NCBI GenBank assembly: GCA_021160705.1
Contig: JAGHBZ010000009.1
Coordinates: 1 to 9,992, forward strand
Direction of reading: 5' to 3'
Origin: Candidatus Sumerlaeota bacterium
GTDB taxonomy: Bacteria; Sumerlaeota; Sumerlaeia; MWCT01; JAGHBZ01
Length of the DNA: 9,992 bases
The notes below the pieces were generated by a model. That model was given only the letters and a program-made list of their open reading frames with translations, was not told the DNA's origin and ran no database searches. The first letter of the stretch is position 1, and every line of letters begins with the position of its first letter. Shown here one piece after another: positions 1 through 6,339 of the stretch. The position numbers and the translations under genes are program-made.

Positions 1-1800
1 AGTGAGCACTGTCTTATATGGTGCCCTATCCCGTGCGCCCATACTTACGAGGAGTGATGATTGAAACCATCCACGATGCTGGTCACTGCCTTCAAGATAC
101 ATATCCGCGGGTGAATCCATATCAGGATGTTGCTCAACCACAGCAATGTGGCTGGCTCCTGAATCAAACCAGACGTCAAGGATGTCGGTCTCGCGACTGA
201 ACTCCCGGCTACCACACTTAGGACACCTGAATCCCTCAGGAATGAGCTCCTCCAGTGGCTCTGTATACCAGGCATCTGTCCCCTTTTCTGCGACCAGACG
301 TGTAAAGGAGTCAATTACTGCAACCTCCAGTACGGAGTTGTGGCATTTATTACAATGCAGGACCGGCAACGGCACACCCCAGGAGCGTTGTCGGCTCAAA
401 CACCAGTCAGGGCGTATTTCCATCATAGAATAGATTCGTTCCCTGCCCCATCTGGGAATCCATTTAACGGTATCAATCTCCTGAAGTGCGCGCTGACGCA
501 GGTTTCTGTGCTCCACGTTCATAAACCATTGTTCGGTTGCACGAAACAATATTGGGTTATGACACCGCCAGCAATGTGGATATGAATGCTCCAGTTGGGC
601 AGAATGAACCAGCAATTTCCGTTCCTTAAGAATCTTGATGATTTCGTCATTAGCATCCCAGACCAGCACCCCCTTCATAGGTTCATATTCCTCTGTAAAT
701 TTCCCTTCATTATCCACAGGCACAATAATTGGCAATCCATATTTTTGCCCGATGATGTAGTCTTCCATTCCGTGCCCTGGGGCGATGTGTACGCATCCGG
801 TACCCTGTTCAAGCGTCACGAGCTCTCCAACGATTACCAGCGATTCTCTATCCAGCAAAGGATGAGAGGAATGCAAACCTTCAAGGTCTTTTCCTTTGAA
901 TTTAACTGCGACGTTCTCCAGCGCAATATGACACGCCGAGACAAACGCGTTGAGCAGACCCTCAGCCACAATGAACGTCTCCCGTGTACCCTTATCTGGT
1001 GCAGTGCCTACCACTGCTACATAATCAAACTCCGGATGCAGACAGACCGCAAGGTTTGCTGGCAATGTCCAGGGTGTGGTGGTCCAGATGACCAGCGACA
1101 CATCCGGCAGGTCTTTAAGAAACTCCTTTTTTTCTTTGTCAAGCAATGGAAATCGCACATAAATACTCGGCGAGATATGAGGTTTGTACTCAACTTCTGC
1201 CTCAGCAAGGGCTGTGAGACACGAGTAACACCAGTGAACCGGCTTGAGCCCTCTATATACGTAGCCCCCTTTCACTAACTCCCTGAAAGCAGATAAGATT
1301 CCTACTTCATACGTTGGACTTAGCGTAAGATATGGGTTGTCCCAATCTCCGTCTACTCCAAGACGCTTAAACTGCTCACGCTGAATATTTACATATTTCA
1401 TTGCATAATCATAACAGAGGCGACGAATCTCAATGGTTGACTTTGCTCCTGAGGACCTGCCCAGCTCAGAGGTAACTTTTTGTTCAATCGGCAACCCATG
1501 ACAATCCCATCCGGGCACATAATTTGAGAAGAACCCTTTCATAATTTTGTAGCGGACAATAACATCTTTCAGCACCTTGTTCAGCGCATGCCCAAGATGA
1601 ATATCGCCATTTGCATAGGGAGGACCATCGTGAAGCGTAAATCGTTGCTTGCCACGATTTTTCTCTACCATCTTCTGATGTAACCCAATCTCAGCCCAGC
1701 GTTTGAGGAGCTCTGGCTCTCGCTCAGCCAGATTGGCTTTCATCGGAAACGAGGTCCTCGGCAGGTTTAACGTCTCTTTATAATTTATTTTTTCTTTCAT
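1..1800 (-). CDS. ileS: Isoleucyl-tRNA synthetase, N-terminal 600 residues (runs off left edge)
   Basis: Charges tRNA-Ile with isoleucine in the cytoplasm. I translated the frame codon by codon and it is open for 600 residues with no stop inside the window. Class Ia landmarks in order: GPPYANGDIHLGH (residues 59-71, the HIGH motif as HLGH), PGWDCHGLPIE (96-106), CxxC at 191/194, the CP1 editing signature WTTTPWTLPAN (239-249), and GTGCVHIAPGHGMEDY (333-348). His338 and Asp347 of the editing site are kept, while the usual Thr of HTAPG is Ile. Further on are CxxC at 410/413, the C467 region of LSRQRSWGVP, CxxC pairs 483/486 and 526/529, DVWFDSG (542-548), and YLEGSDQHRGWFQSSLL (568-584). The window ends a few residues before the expected KMSKS loop, so the C-terminal third or more is missing from view, not from the gene. 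ATG at 1800 gives the usual family N-terminus (YKETLNLPRTSFPMKANL). It follows punA by 29 bp, so it is probably co-transcribed with punA and yggU. Confidence 0.97.
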   Translation of the reverse strand, partial: MKEKINYKETLNLPRTSFPMKANLAEREPELLKRWAEIGLHQKMVEKNRGKQRFTLHDGPPYANGDIHLGHALNKVLKDVIVRYKIMKGFFSNYVPGWDCHGLPIEQKVTSELGRSSGAKSTIEIRRLCYDYAMKYVNIQREQFKRLGVDGDWDNPYLTLSPTYEVGILSAFRELVKGGYVYRGLKPVHWCYSCLTALAEAEVEYKPHISPSIYVRFPLLDKEKKEFLKDLPDVSLVIWTTTPWTLPANLAVCLHPEFDYVAVVGTAPDKGTRETFIVAEGLLNAFVSACHIALENVAVKFKGKDLEGLHSSHPLLDRESLVIVGELVTLEQGTGCVHIAPGHGMEDYIIGQKYGLPIIVPVDNEGKFTEEYEPMKGVLVWDANDEIIKILKERKLLVHSAQLEHSYPHCWRCHNPILFRATEQWFMNVEHRNLRQRALQEIDTVKWIPRWGRERIYSMMEIRPDWCLSRQRSWGVPLPVLHCNKCHNSVLEVAVIDSFTRLVAEKGTDAWYTEPLEELIPEGFRCPKCGSREFSRETDILDVWFDSGASHIAVVEQHPDMDSPADMYLEGSDQHRGWFQSSLLVSMGARDRAPYKTVLT

Positions 1801-1802
1801 TG

Positions 1803-1807
1803 CCTCC
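1803..1807 (-). promoter_or_regulatory. ileS ribosome binding site with unusually short spacing
   Basis: The minus strand reads GGAGG followed by only two bases (CA) before the ileS ATG. A second, weaker purine run (AGAGG) lies 13 bases from the ATG. Neither has the usual 5-9 base spacing. No better in-frame start fits, because the N-terminal residues match the IleRS family, so translation may be coupled to the upstream punA or use this site inefficiently. Confidence 0.4.
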
Positions 1808-1829
1808 GACTTAAGCCTCTTCTAACAAT

Positions 1830-2651
1830 TCACAATTCCCTTAATAGACCCCTGATAATGGTCTGACGTTTGGGTTCGAGTTCATTGGCTATACGGATAA
1901 TCTCCTCAATGTTTGCCGGTTTTAATGCGTCTGGATAGCATTCATCTGTCACCGTGGAAAGTCCCAGCACCTTCATACCCATATGATTTGCCACGATGAC
2001 CTCCGGAATCGTTGACATTGTCACAATATCTGCACCCACGCGCCGAAAGAATCTATACTCCGCTGCAGTCTCTAAGTTTGGTCCGGTGACTGCTATTGCT
2101 ACTCCGCGATGTGTTTTTATTTTATTCTCCAGTGCAATACGTTCCGCAAGCTCTATCAGCTCACGATTATATGGTTCGCTCATATCAGGAAAACGGGGTC
2201 CCAGAGTGTCGTCATTCGGTCCAATTAAGGGGTTGTCGCCCATTAGGTTAATATGGTCTGTGATGAAAACTAACGAGCCAGCCCGGATATGGGGGTTCAT
2301 ACTTCCTGTGGCGTTCATAATTATCAGGGTCTCCGCACCGAGAATCTTCATCACTCGCACAGGAAATGTAATCTCCTTCATAGTATAACCTTCGTAACGA
2401 TGAAACCTTCCCTGCATAACCACTACTTTTTTGCCCTCAAGCTCCCCCAGGATTAGATAACCTTTATGCGTCTCTACTGTTGAAATAGGAAAATGAGGAA
2501 TCTGGCGATACGGGATTTTAACGGCGTTCTCCACGTCATCACCCAGCTGTCCCATACCCGTACCGCAGATGATTGCTACTTCTGGCACTAAATCTGTTTT
2601 GGTGCGGATGACATTGATTGCCTCCTCAATCTGTGCTCGTAACTCTTTCAC
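1830..2651 (-). CDS. Purine nucleoside phosphorylase, trimeric PNP/MTAP family
   Basis: Cytoplasmic enzyme of purine salvage that splits a purine nucleoside with phosphate into free base and ribose 1-phosphate. It has 273 residues, normal for the trimeric (human PNP/punA-like) family. Visible motifs: phosphate-loop GTGMGQLGD (30-38), HFPISTVETHKG (53-64), MQGRFHRYEGYT (79-90, carrying the Arg/His/Tyr phosphate and ribose residues), NATGSMNP (113-120), PLIGPN (141-146) and GPRFPDMS (151-158), then TGPNLETAAE (189-198, keeping the base-binding Glu at 194) and MSTIPEVIVANH (212-223). The base-contact Asn of human PNP (Asn243) is Asp236 here, and the 5'-hydroxyl contact His257 aligns with Ile248. 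Both positions look more like methylthioadenosine phosphorylase, so the preferred substrate is uncertain. The start is GTG at 2651, one base after the yggU stop, with GAGGAG seven bases upstream. Family assignment is secure; specificity is not. Confidence 0.93.
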   Translation of the reverse strand: MKELRAQIEEAINVIRTKTDLVPEVAIICGTGMGQLGDDVENAVKIPYRQIPHFPISTVETHKGYLILGELEGKKVVVMQGRFHRYEGYTMKEITFPVRVMKILGAETLIIMNATGSMNPHIRAGSLVFITDHINLMGDNPLIGPNDDTLGPRFPDMSEPYNRELIELAERIALENKIKTHRGVAIAVTGPNLETAAEYRFFRRVGADIVTMSTIPEVIVANHMGMKVLGLSTVTDECYPDALKPANIEEIIRIANELEPKRQTIIRGLLREL

Positions 2652-2652
2652 T

Positions 2653-2961
2653 TTACTTCTCCTCTTCTGAAAATTTCTTAAACTTCTCTTTTAAATCATT
2701 TATATCCGCGTCCGAGATGAGAATAATCTTATTTCTGCTCTTCTCACCCCGGAGGATAGATATTCTATGCTTTTCAATCCTGAGAAATCGTGCCAGATAG
2801 GTTATTAATTCTTTATTTGCCGCACCGCCCTCTGCCTTTGCCGCTACATCTACTTTAAGCATATTTCCCACTCTACCTTTTAACCCGGTCTGGCGCGCTG
2901 TTGGATGCACTCTCACACGGAGTAGTACACCGTCTCTTCTTGCTTGAATAAACTCTAACAT
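2653..2961 (-). CDS. yggU: YggU / DUF167 family protein
   Basis: A 102-residue protein of the UPF0235 (YggU) family. The core is recognisable: GVLLRVRVHPTARQTG (residues 11-26), LKVDVAAKAEGGAANKEL (35-52) with the family's hallmark alternation of beta strand and GAAN turn, then KHRISILRGEKSRNKIILI (64-82). There is no signal peptide or membrane segment. The C-terminal tail is a charged Lys/Glu helix. The biochemical function of the family is not established; small alpha/beta folds are known for E. coli and archaeal members. In many bacteria the gene sits near yggT, divIVA and ileS, and its place upstream of punA-ileS here fits that. It starts at ATG 2961 with no strong Shine-Dalgarno just upstream. 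It is the first gene of the minus-strand operon behind the promoter at 3132-3159. Confidence 0.9.
   Translation of the reverse strand: MLEFIQARRDGVLLRVRVHPTARQTGLKGRVGNMLKVDVAAKAEGGAANKELITYLARFLRIEKHRISILRGEKSRNKIILISDADINDLKEKFKKFSEEEK
2659..2664 (-). promoter_or_regulatory. Ribosome binding site fixing the GTG start of the nucleoside phosphorylase
   Basis: GAGGAG on the minus strand, inside the last codons of yggU, lies seven bases before the GTG at 2651. This supports GTG as the true start and suggests translational coupling with yggU, whose TAA is one base away. Confidence 0.7.
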
Positions 2962-3612
2962 CTTTCAGGATATTTCACACTATACAGCTTTCAGTGAACA
3001 AGAGTTAACACACCTTTCCATCGCCTCAGCCTGACCTGTATTTCTCTGGTAAATTAATTCTTCTATTTCTTTCCAGAGCCCTGAAAATTCTCTATTTACC
3101 CGAAATCCGTAAAAAAACTAAAGTGGAGATAACTATAATGTTATGCCTTATATTGTCAACCCAAATTACAGAAATTTACGTCTCTATTCACCTCATACAA
3201 TCGGGCAACTTCAATCACTTTATATATATACTGAATTGCTTAAAAGAATATGTTATAACAGCTCCGACTTGAAATTTAACAAATGAAATTTATCCTGAAT
3301 CATTTCTTTTATAGAATTACGAAGGAACGACCTGAGCTGTATGTTGCACGATTTGGACTCATTAGAATTAATGGCATTAAGAAATCCCATCATCTCCGGA
3401 AGAACGAACTGGGAGAAGGAAATTCCACACGTGCTCTATAGAAAATCTTATTATCCTTAACCCCAGTTTCCCTGATTTACTGAGAATTTATACGAGACCG
3501 GGACAACCGGCGCGTTCAGAATAATTAGTAGAGCAAAAATTTAGATTTTAACCTCCATTCTCCAATTCCTGCAGATATAGGGAACACGAACTTTAGTGAT
3601 TCTGAGGTCTGA
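2962..3612. other. AT-rich gene-poor intergenic stretch with two short unassigned open frames
   Basis: No recognisable gene, tRNA or strong terminator is seen. G+C is low (about 30-33% in the lines counted by hand). It carries the promoter and leader of yggU. Two short open frames exist. One is on the minus strand, 3117 down to 2980 (45 codons, stop 18 bases before yggU), with no ATG, GTG or TTG near its beginning but a protein-like stretch (SGLWKEIEELIYQRNTG). The other is on the plus strand, 3283-3441 (52 codons from ATG), without a convincing Shine-Dalgarno. Neither resembles a family I know, and each could be chance or gene remnant. A TATATATATA run at about 3221-3230 is simple sequence. 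Confidence 0.5.
3132..3159 (-). promoter_or_regulatory. Probable sigma70-type promoter of yggU-punA-ileS
   Basis: Reading the minus strand, a perfect TTGACA (3159-3154) is followed after 16 bases by TATAGT (3137-3132, five of six matches to TATAAT). Transcription would start near 3125 and leave a leader of about 165 bases before the yggU ATG. It is the best promoter-like pair I found in the window and lies in the right place and direction. Confidence 0.6.
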
Positions 3613-3763
3613 GAGGCTGTCCGACAATTCAATTTTTAACAAATTATTAACTATCTGGTTCGCAGAAAGATGTTTGAAATTATTAAGGTTACATAATTAA
3701 CTGTCTGGTTAGATTTTCTCATTTTTCGCATTATCGGACAGCCTCTCTGACCCCTAAAGTTCG
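3587..3763. repeat. Interrupted palindrome overlapping the ftsY stop codon, split by the mobile element
   Basis: CGAACTTTAG at 3587-3596 is perfectly inverted at 3754-3763, where it encodes the last codons and stop of ftsY (GAA CTT TAG). Removing the element and one TCTGA copy would leave a 10-bp stem with a 12-base loop right at the ftsY stop, a plausible transcription-end or mRNA-stabilising hairpin. No T-run follows it on the minus strand, so a classical intrinsic terminator is not shown. Confidence 0.55.
3613..3745. mobile_element. Short non-autonomous transposable element (MITE-like)
   Basis: A 133-bp AT-rich segment bounded by terminal inverted repeats: GAGGCTGTCCGACAAT at the left end (3613-3628) and, read from the other strand, GAGGCTGTCCGATAAT at the right end (3730-3745), 15 of 16 matching. 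It is flanked on both sides by the direct repeat TCTGA (3608-3612 and 3746-3750), which fits a 5-bp target-site duplication. The interior has no coding capacity. It contains a 15-bp direct repeat ATTAACTRTCTGGTT (3646-3660 and 3696-3710, one mismatch). The GGCTGTCC-type tip is reminiscent of several insertion-sequence ends, but I cannot name the parent. An alternative reading is a long stem-loop at the end of ftsY, but a loop of about 100 bases and the direct flanking repeat argue for a mobile element. Confidence 0.7.
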
Positions 3764-4743
3764 GTGAAGAGGGCGTCTACGAACTCCTGGGCATTGAAAT
3801 CTCTCAGGTCGTCTGCCTGTTCGCCGACTCCAATGAGTTTAATCGGGATGTCAAACAAATCAGCTATGGCAATTATAACCCCGCCCTTTGCTGTACCATC
3901 AAGTTTGGTCAATGCAATTGCGGTAACGTCAACGTCCGCCTTGAAAATCCTTGTCTGGCTGATAGCATTTTGACCGGTAGTGGCGTCAAGCACAAGCAAA
4001 GTTTCATCAGGTGCAGAGGGAAGTTGTTTTTTAATCACTCGGACGATTTTTTTAAGTTCTTCCATCAGGTTAACCTTTGTATGAAGTCTGCCAGCAGTAT
4101 CAACAATCACCACGTCGGTGTTACGTTTTCGTGCAGCACTGATTGCGTCAAAACAAACGCTCGCCGCATCTGCACCCATTGATTGTTTGATTATGTCGCT
4201 ACCAGTTCTTTTAGCCCAGATTTCCAGTTGCTCAATAGCGGCGGCACGAAATGTATCCCCTGCAACGAGCATAACCTTTTTGCCGAGAGATTTATATTTT
4301 TGAGCAAGTTTAGCAATGGTGGTGGTTTTGCCCACTCCATTTACTCCCACGGTAAGTATCACATAAGGTTTAGATGTCGGTTGCCACAGGATTTTCCCTT
4401 CGCGTTCTTTAAGCATCTCGTAGATTGTCTGCTTAAAGACCTGAAGGATGGTTTCAGGGTTATTGAGTTCTTTTCGTCGGTGTTCGTTGCGAATACGCTC
4501 AATGATTTTCAATGTAGTCTCCACACCGATATCAGCCTGGATAAGAATAGACTCCACCTCTTCAAGCAACTCCTCATCAAGTTTACCCCGGAGAGTAATT
4601 GCCTGTTTTATTTTACCGACAAACCCCTTTTTAGTTTTTGCGAGCCGTTTGGTCAAACTGCCGATACGCTTCAATAATCCCTTTTTCTTTTCAGGCTCCT
4701 GTACAGAATCAGTATTGGTGTTATTCTCAGTTTCGTTTCGCAC
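3754..4743 (-). CDS. ftsY: Signal recognition particle receptor FtsY
   Basis: GTPase that docks the SRP (Ffh/4.5S RNA)-ribosome complex at the inner membrane and SecYEG. With the GTG start at 4743 the product has 329 residues. It has a short charged N-terminal tail (about 1-35) with a lysine-rich amphipathic stretch (LLKRIGSLTKRLAKTKKG), then the helical N domain to about 125. The NG GTPase motifs are complete: P-loop GVNGVGKTTT (133-142), DTFRAAA (163-169), DTAGR (215-219), TKLD (279-282) and GVGEQADDL (305-313). The long acidic A domain of E. coli FtsY is absent, as in many bacteria. The frame stays open upstream to a GTG at 4788, but GGAG lies eight bases before the 4743 GTG, so I prefer the shorter form; a TTG two codons earlier is less likely. 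It is transcribed alone on the minus strand, and its stop abuts the palindrome and mobile element. Confidence 0.96.
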   Translation of the reverse strand: MRNETENNTNTDSVQEPEKKKGLLKRIGSLTKRLAKTKKGFVGKIKQAITLRGKLDEELLEEVESILIQADIGVETTLKIIERIRNEHRRKELNNPETILQVFKQTIYEMLKEREGKILWQPTSKPYVILTVGVNGVGKTTTIAKLAQKYKSLGKKVMLVAGDTFRAAAIEQLEIWAKRTGSDIIKQSMGADAASVCFDAISAARKRNTDVVIVDTAGRLHTKVNLMEELKKIVRVIKKQLPSAPDETLLVLDATTGQNAISQTRIFKADVDVTAIALTKLDGTAKGGVIIAIADLFDIPIKLIGVGEQADDLRDFNAQEFVDALFTEL

Positions 4744-5104
4744 TTTCAAGTCTCCGGACGTAAAAATGTAACAAATCATATTCACCACATCGGGGTAGAA
4801 TCAATAATAAAATCATCGTTGCGAGAAAAGCCTCAATCTGCCCGGAAATCTGCAGGTCGGGTAAGAATTGAAAATCTTAACCTTCCGTGCCTGAGCAGGG
4901 GTAATGGCCTTTTACATTTACACAGCTGGTTTTTGGTCTGGAGTAAGCAACGGGCATGGTGCGTTTCCTGACCACACAACTAACTCCGAACGTGGTCTGG
5001 TGTATAAAAAATTTATTCGTATACAATATACTTGACAACGAACCACCGCAAGCTCAAGTAATTATTATGTATTTTGGTTAGGCAAGTTGCTTCGGGAGCA
5101 AACG
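4744..5104. promoter_or_regulatory. Divergent ftsY/sucC intergenic region with an inverted repeat
   Basis: No gene is seen in these 361 bases. An imperfect inverted repeat (CCTGACCAC at 4967-4975 against GTGGTCTGG at 4992-5000, eight of nine pairs, 16-base loop) lies between the two divergent genes. TGGTCTGG occurs once more at 4934-4941. These could be operator sites, but no regulator is visible. Toward sucC, TTGACA at 5032-5037 is perfect but has only weak -10 partners (AGTAAT after 19 bases). Toward ftsY, the overlapping TTGTCA (5038-5033) has TAAATT 17 bases on (5015-5010). Both promoters are tentative. The sucC Shine-Dalgarno GGGAG lies six bases before ATG 5105. Confidence 0.4.
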
Positions 5105-6235
5105 ATGAAAATTCATGAGTATCAGGCAAAAGAGATTTTTCGCCAGTATGGAATCCCCACCCCTAAAGGCGCAATGGTAACCAACCCGGATGAGGCAGTA
5201 AAAGTTGCTAAAGAGCTCACGTTTCCCGTAGTCATCAAAGCTCAGGTCCTTGTCGGTGGCAGGGGTAAAGCCGGTGGCGTGAAACTGGCAAATTCACCGC
5301 AAGAAACCAGGGAACTCGCTGATGCCATACTGGGAATGGACATCAAGGGTATCAGGGTAAAAAAAGTGCTGGTAGAAGAAGCAGCAAAGATTAAAGAAGA
5401 ACTATATATGGGTATAATAATCGACCGTGCAGAGAAGTTGCCGGTTATGATGACGAGTCCTGCGGGTGGAGTTGACATTGAAGAGATAGCCCGAACCACG
5501 CCGGAGAAAATCCTTAAACTACATATCAAGCACCATCTGGGTCCGTATGATTTCCAGGTTCGGCAGATTGGCTATTTTCTTGGGCTGGATAAAGCTCAGA
5601 TGAACCAATTGGGTCTATTTGCCAGGGGACTGTATCGTTTGTTTATAGAAAAGGACGCATCACTGGCAGAGATTAACCCATTGGTGATTACCGAGACAGG
5701 GGAGCTAATTGCCTGCGATGCCAAGATAAATTTTGATGACAACGCATTGTATCGCCACCCTGAGGTTGAGGCGTTGCGGGATGAATCTGAAGAAGACCCA
5801 CTGGAGGCAGAAGCACGCCGCAAGCGAATTAATTATGTACATCTCAGTGGCAATATTGGGTGTATAGTAAATGGTGCTGGACTGGCAATGGCAACAATGG
5901 ACTTAATAAAGCATTTTGGCGGTGCACCTGCTAATTTTCTGGATATTGGCGGTGGTGCTCGTTCAGAACAGGTCACTGAAGCCCTACGTCTGATTACTGC
6001 TGATAAAAACGTCAGGGCAATTTTAATTAACATTTTTGGCGGTATAGTCCGATGCGACAGAGTGGCTCAGGGGATACTGGATGCGTTTAAGCAGCTGGAT
6101 TTCAAGTTGCCGATAGTGATACGTCTTACTGGCACGAACGAAGAAGAAGCTCACAAGATGCTTGAAGGCACAGAACTGATACCAATGCCCACGATGAGCG
6201 ATGCAGCACGCAAAGTGGTGGAGCTGGTAAAGTGA
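5105..6235 (+). CDS. sucC: Succinyl-CoA ligase (ADP/GDP-forming), beta subunit
   Basis: The beta subunit carries the nucleotide-binding ATP-grasp domain and contributes to succinate binding in the cytoplasmic SucCD complex, which interconverts succinyl-CoA and succinate with substrate-level phosphorylation. It has 376 residues, slightly short of E. coli SucC (388). Motifs: MKIHEYQAKEIFRQYGIP (1-18), KAQVLVGGRGKAGGVK (45-60, ATP-grasp), AEINPLV (188-194), DAKINFDDNALYRHP (205-219, Mg-nucleotide), then NGAGLAMATMD (256-266), FLDIGGGA (278-285), GGIVRCD (312-318) and RLTGTNEEEA (340-349). The frame is open back to TTG 5087, but ATG 5105 has a well-placed GGGAG and gives the family N-terminus. 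Choice between ADP and GDP cannot be read from the sequence. It is the first gene of the cluster sucC-sucD-korD-korA-korB. Confidence 0.97.
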   Translation: MKIHEYQAKEIFRQYGIPTPKGAMVTNPDEAVKVAKELTFPVVIKAQVLVGGRGKAGGVKLANSPQETRELADAILGMDIKGIRVKKVLVEEAAKIKEELYMGIIIDRAEKLPVMMTSPAGGVDIEEIARTTPEKILKLHIKHHLGPYDFQVRQIGYFLGLDKAQMNQLGLFARGLYRLFIEKDASLAEINPLVITETGELIACDAKINFDDNALYRHPEVEALRDESEEDPLEAEARRKRINYVHLSGNIGCIVNGAGLAMATMDLIKHFGGAPANFLDIGGGARSEQVTEALRLITADKNVRAILINIFGGIVRCDRVAQGILDAFKQLDFKLPIVIRLTGTNEEEAHKMLEGTELIPMPTMSDAARKVVELVK

Positions 6236-6280
6236 ATAATAAATTTTCAAGACCCCAATTTAAGTGGAGCAATCAACCGA

Positions 6281-6312
6281 CAGGCAGTAATAGCCTGCCT
6301 GAAAAATTTTTT
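6281..6312 (+). terminator. Hairpin followed by A5-T6 run between sucC and sucD
   Basis: CAGGCA (6281-6286) pairs with TGCCTG (6296-6301) across a nine-base loop, with an alternative shifted pairing AGGC/GCCT. It is followed by AAAAATTTTTT (6302-6312). It has the look of a leaky intrinsic terminator or processing hairpin inside the operon, which could set the sucC:sucD ratio. The five A residues between stem and T-run weaken the terminator reading. Confidence 0.35.
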
Positions 6313-6339
6313 GTCTGCGTTCTATCGGAGGAGTGAAGA

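Noticed and set aside
586..1278. A 230-codon open frame on the plus strand
   Set aside because: It lies fully antisense to ileS, whose minus-strand translation shows every expected class Ia motif. The plus product is low-complexity and resembles no family.
3221..3230. A TATATATATA run
   Set aside because: It is simple AT repeat in an AT-rich spacer with no partner elements suggesting an origin or promoter.
3283..3441. A 52-codon plus-strand frame starting with ATG in the intergenic region
   Set aside because: It has no Shine-Dalgarno and no recognisable family, and its length is compatible with chance; recorded only within the intergenic entry.
3606..3752. The inverted repeat downstream of ftsY read as a rho-independent terminator
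   Set aside because: The arms are about 100 bases apart with no terminal T-run, and the direct TCTGA repeats outside the arms fit a transposed element better.
4183..4677. A 164-codon open frame on the plus strand
   Set aside because: It is antisense to ftsY, which has complete G1-G5 GTPase motifs on the minus strand.
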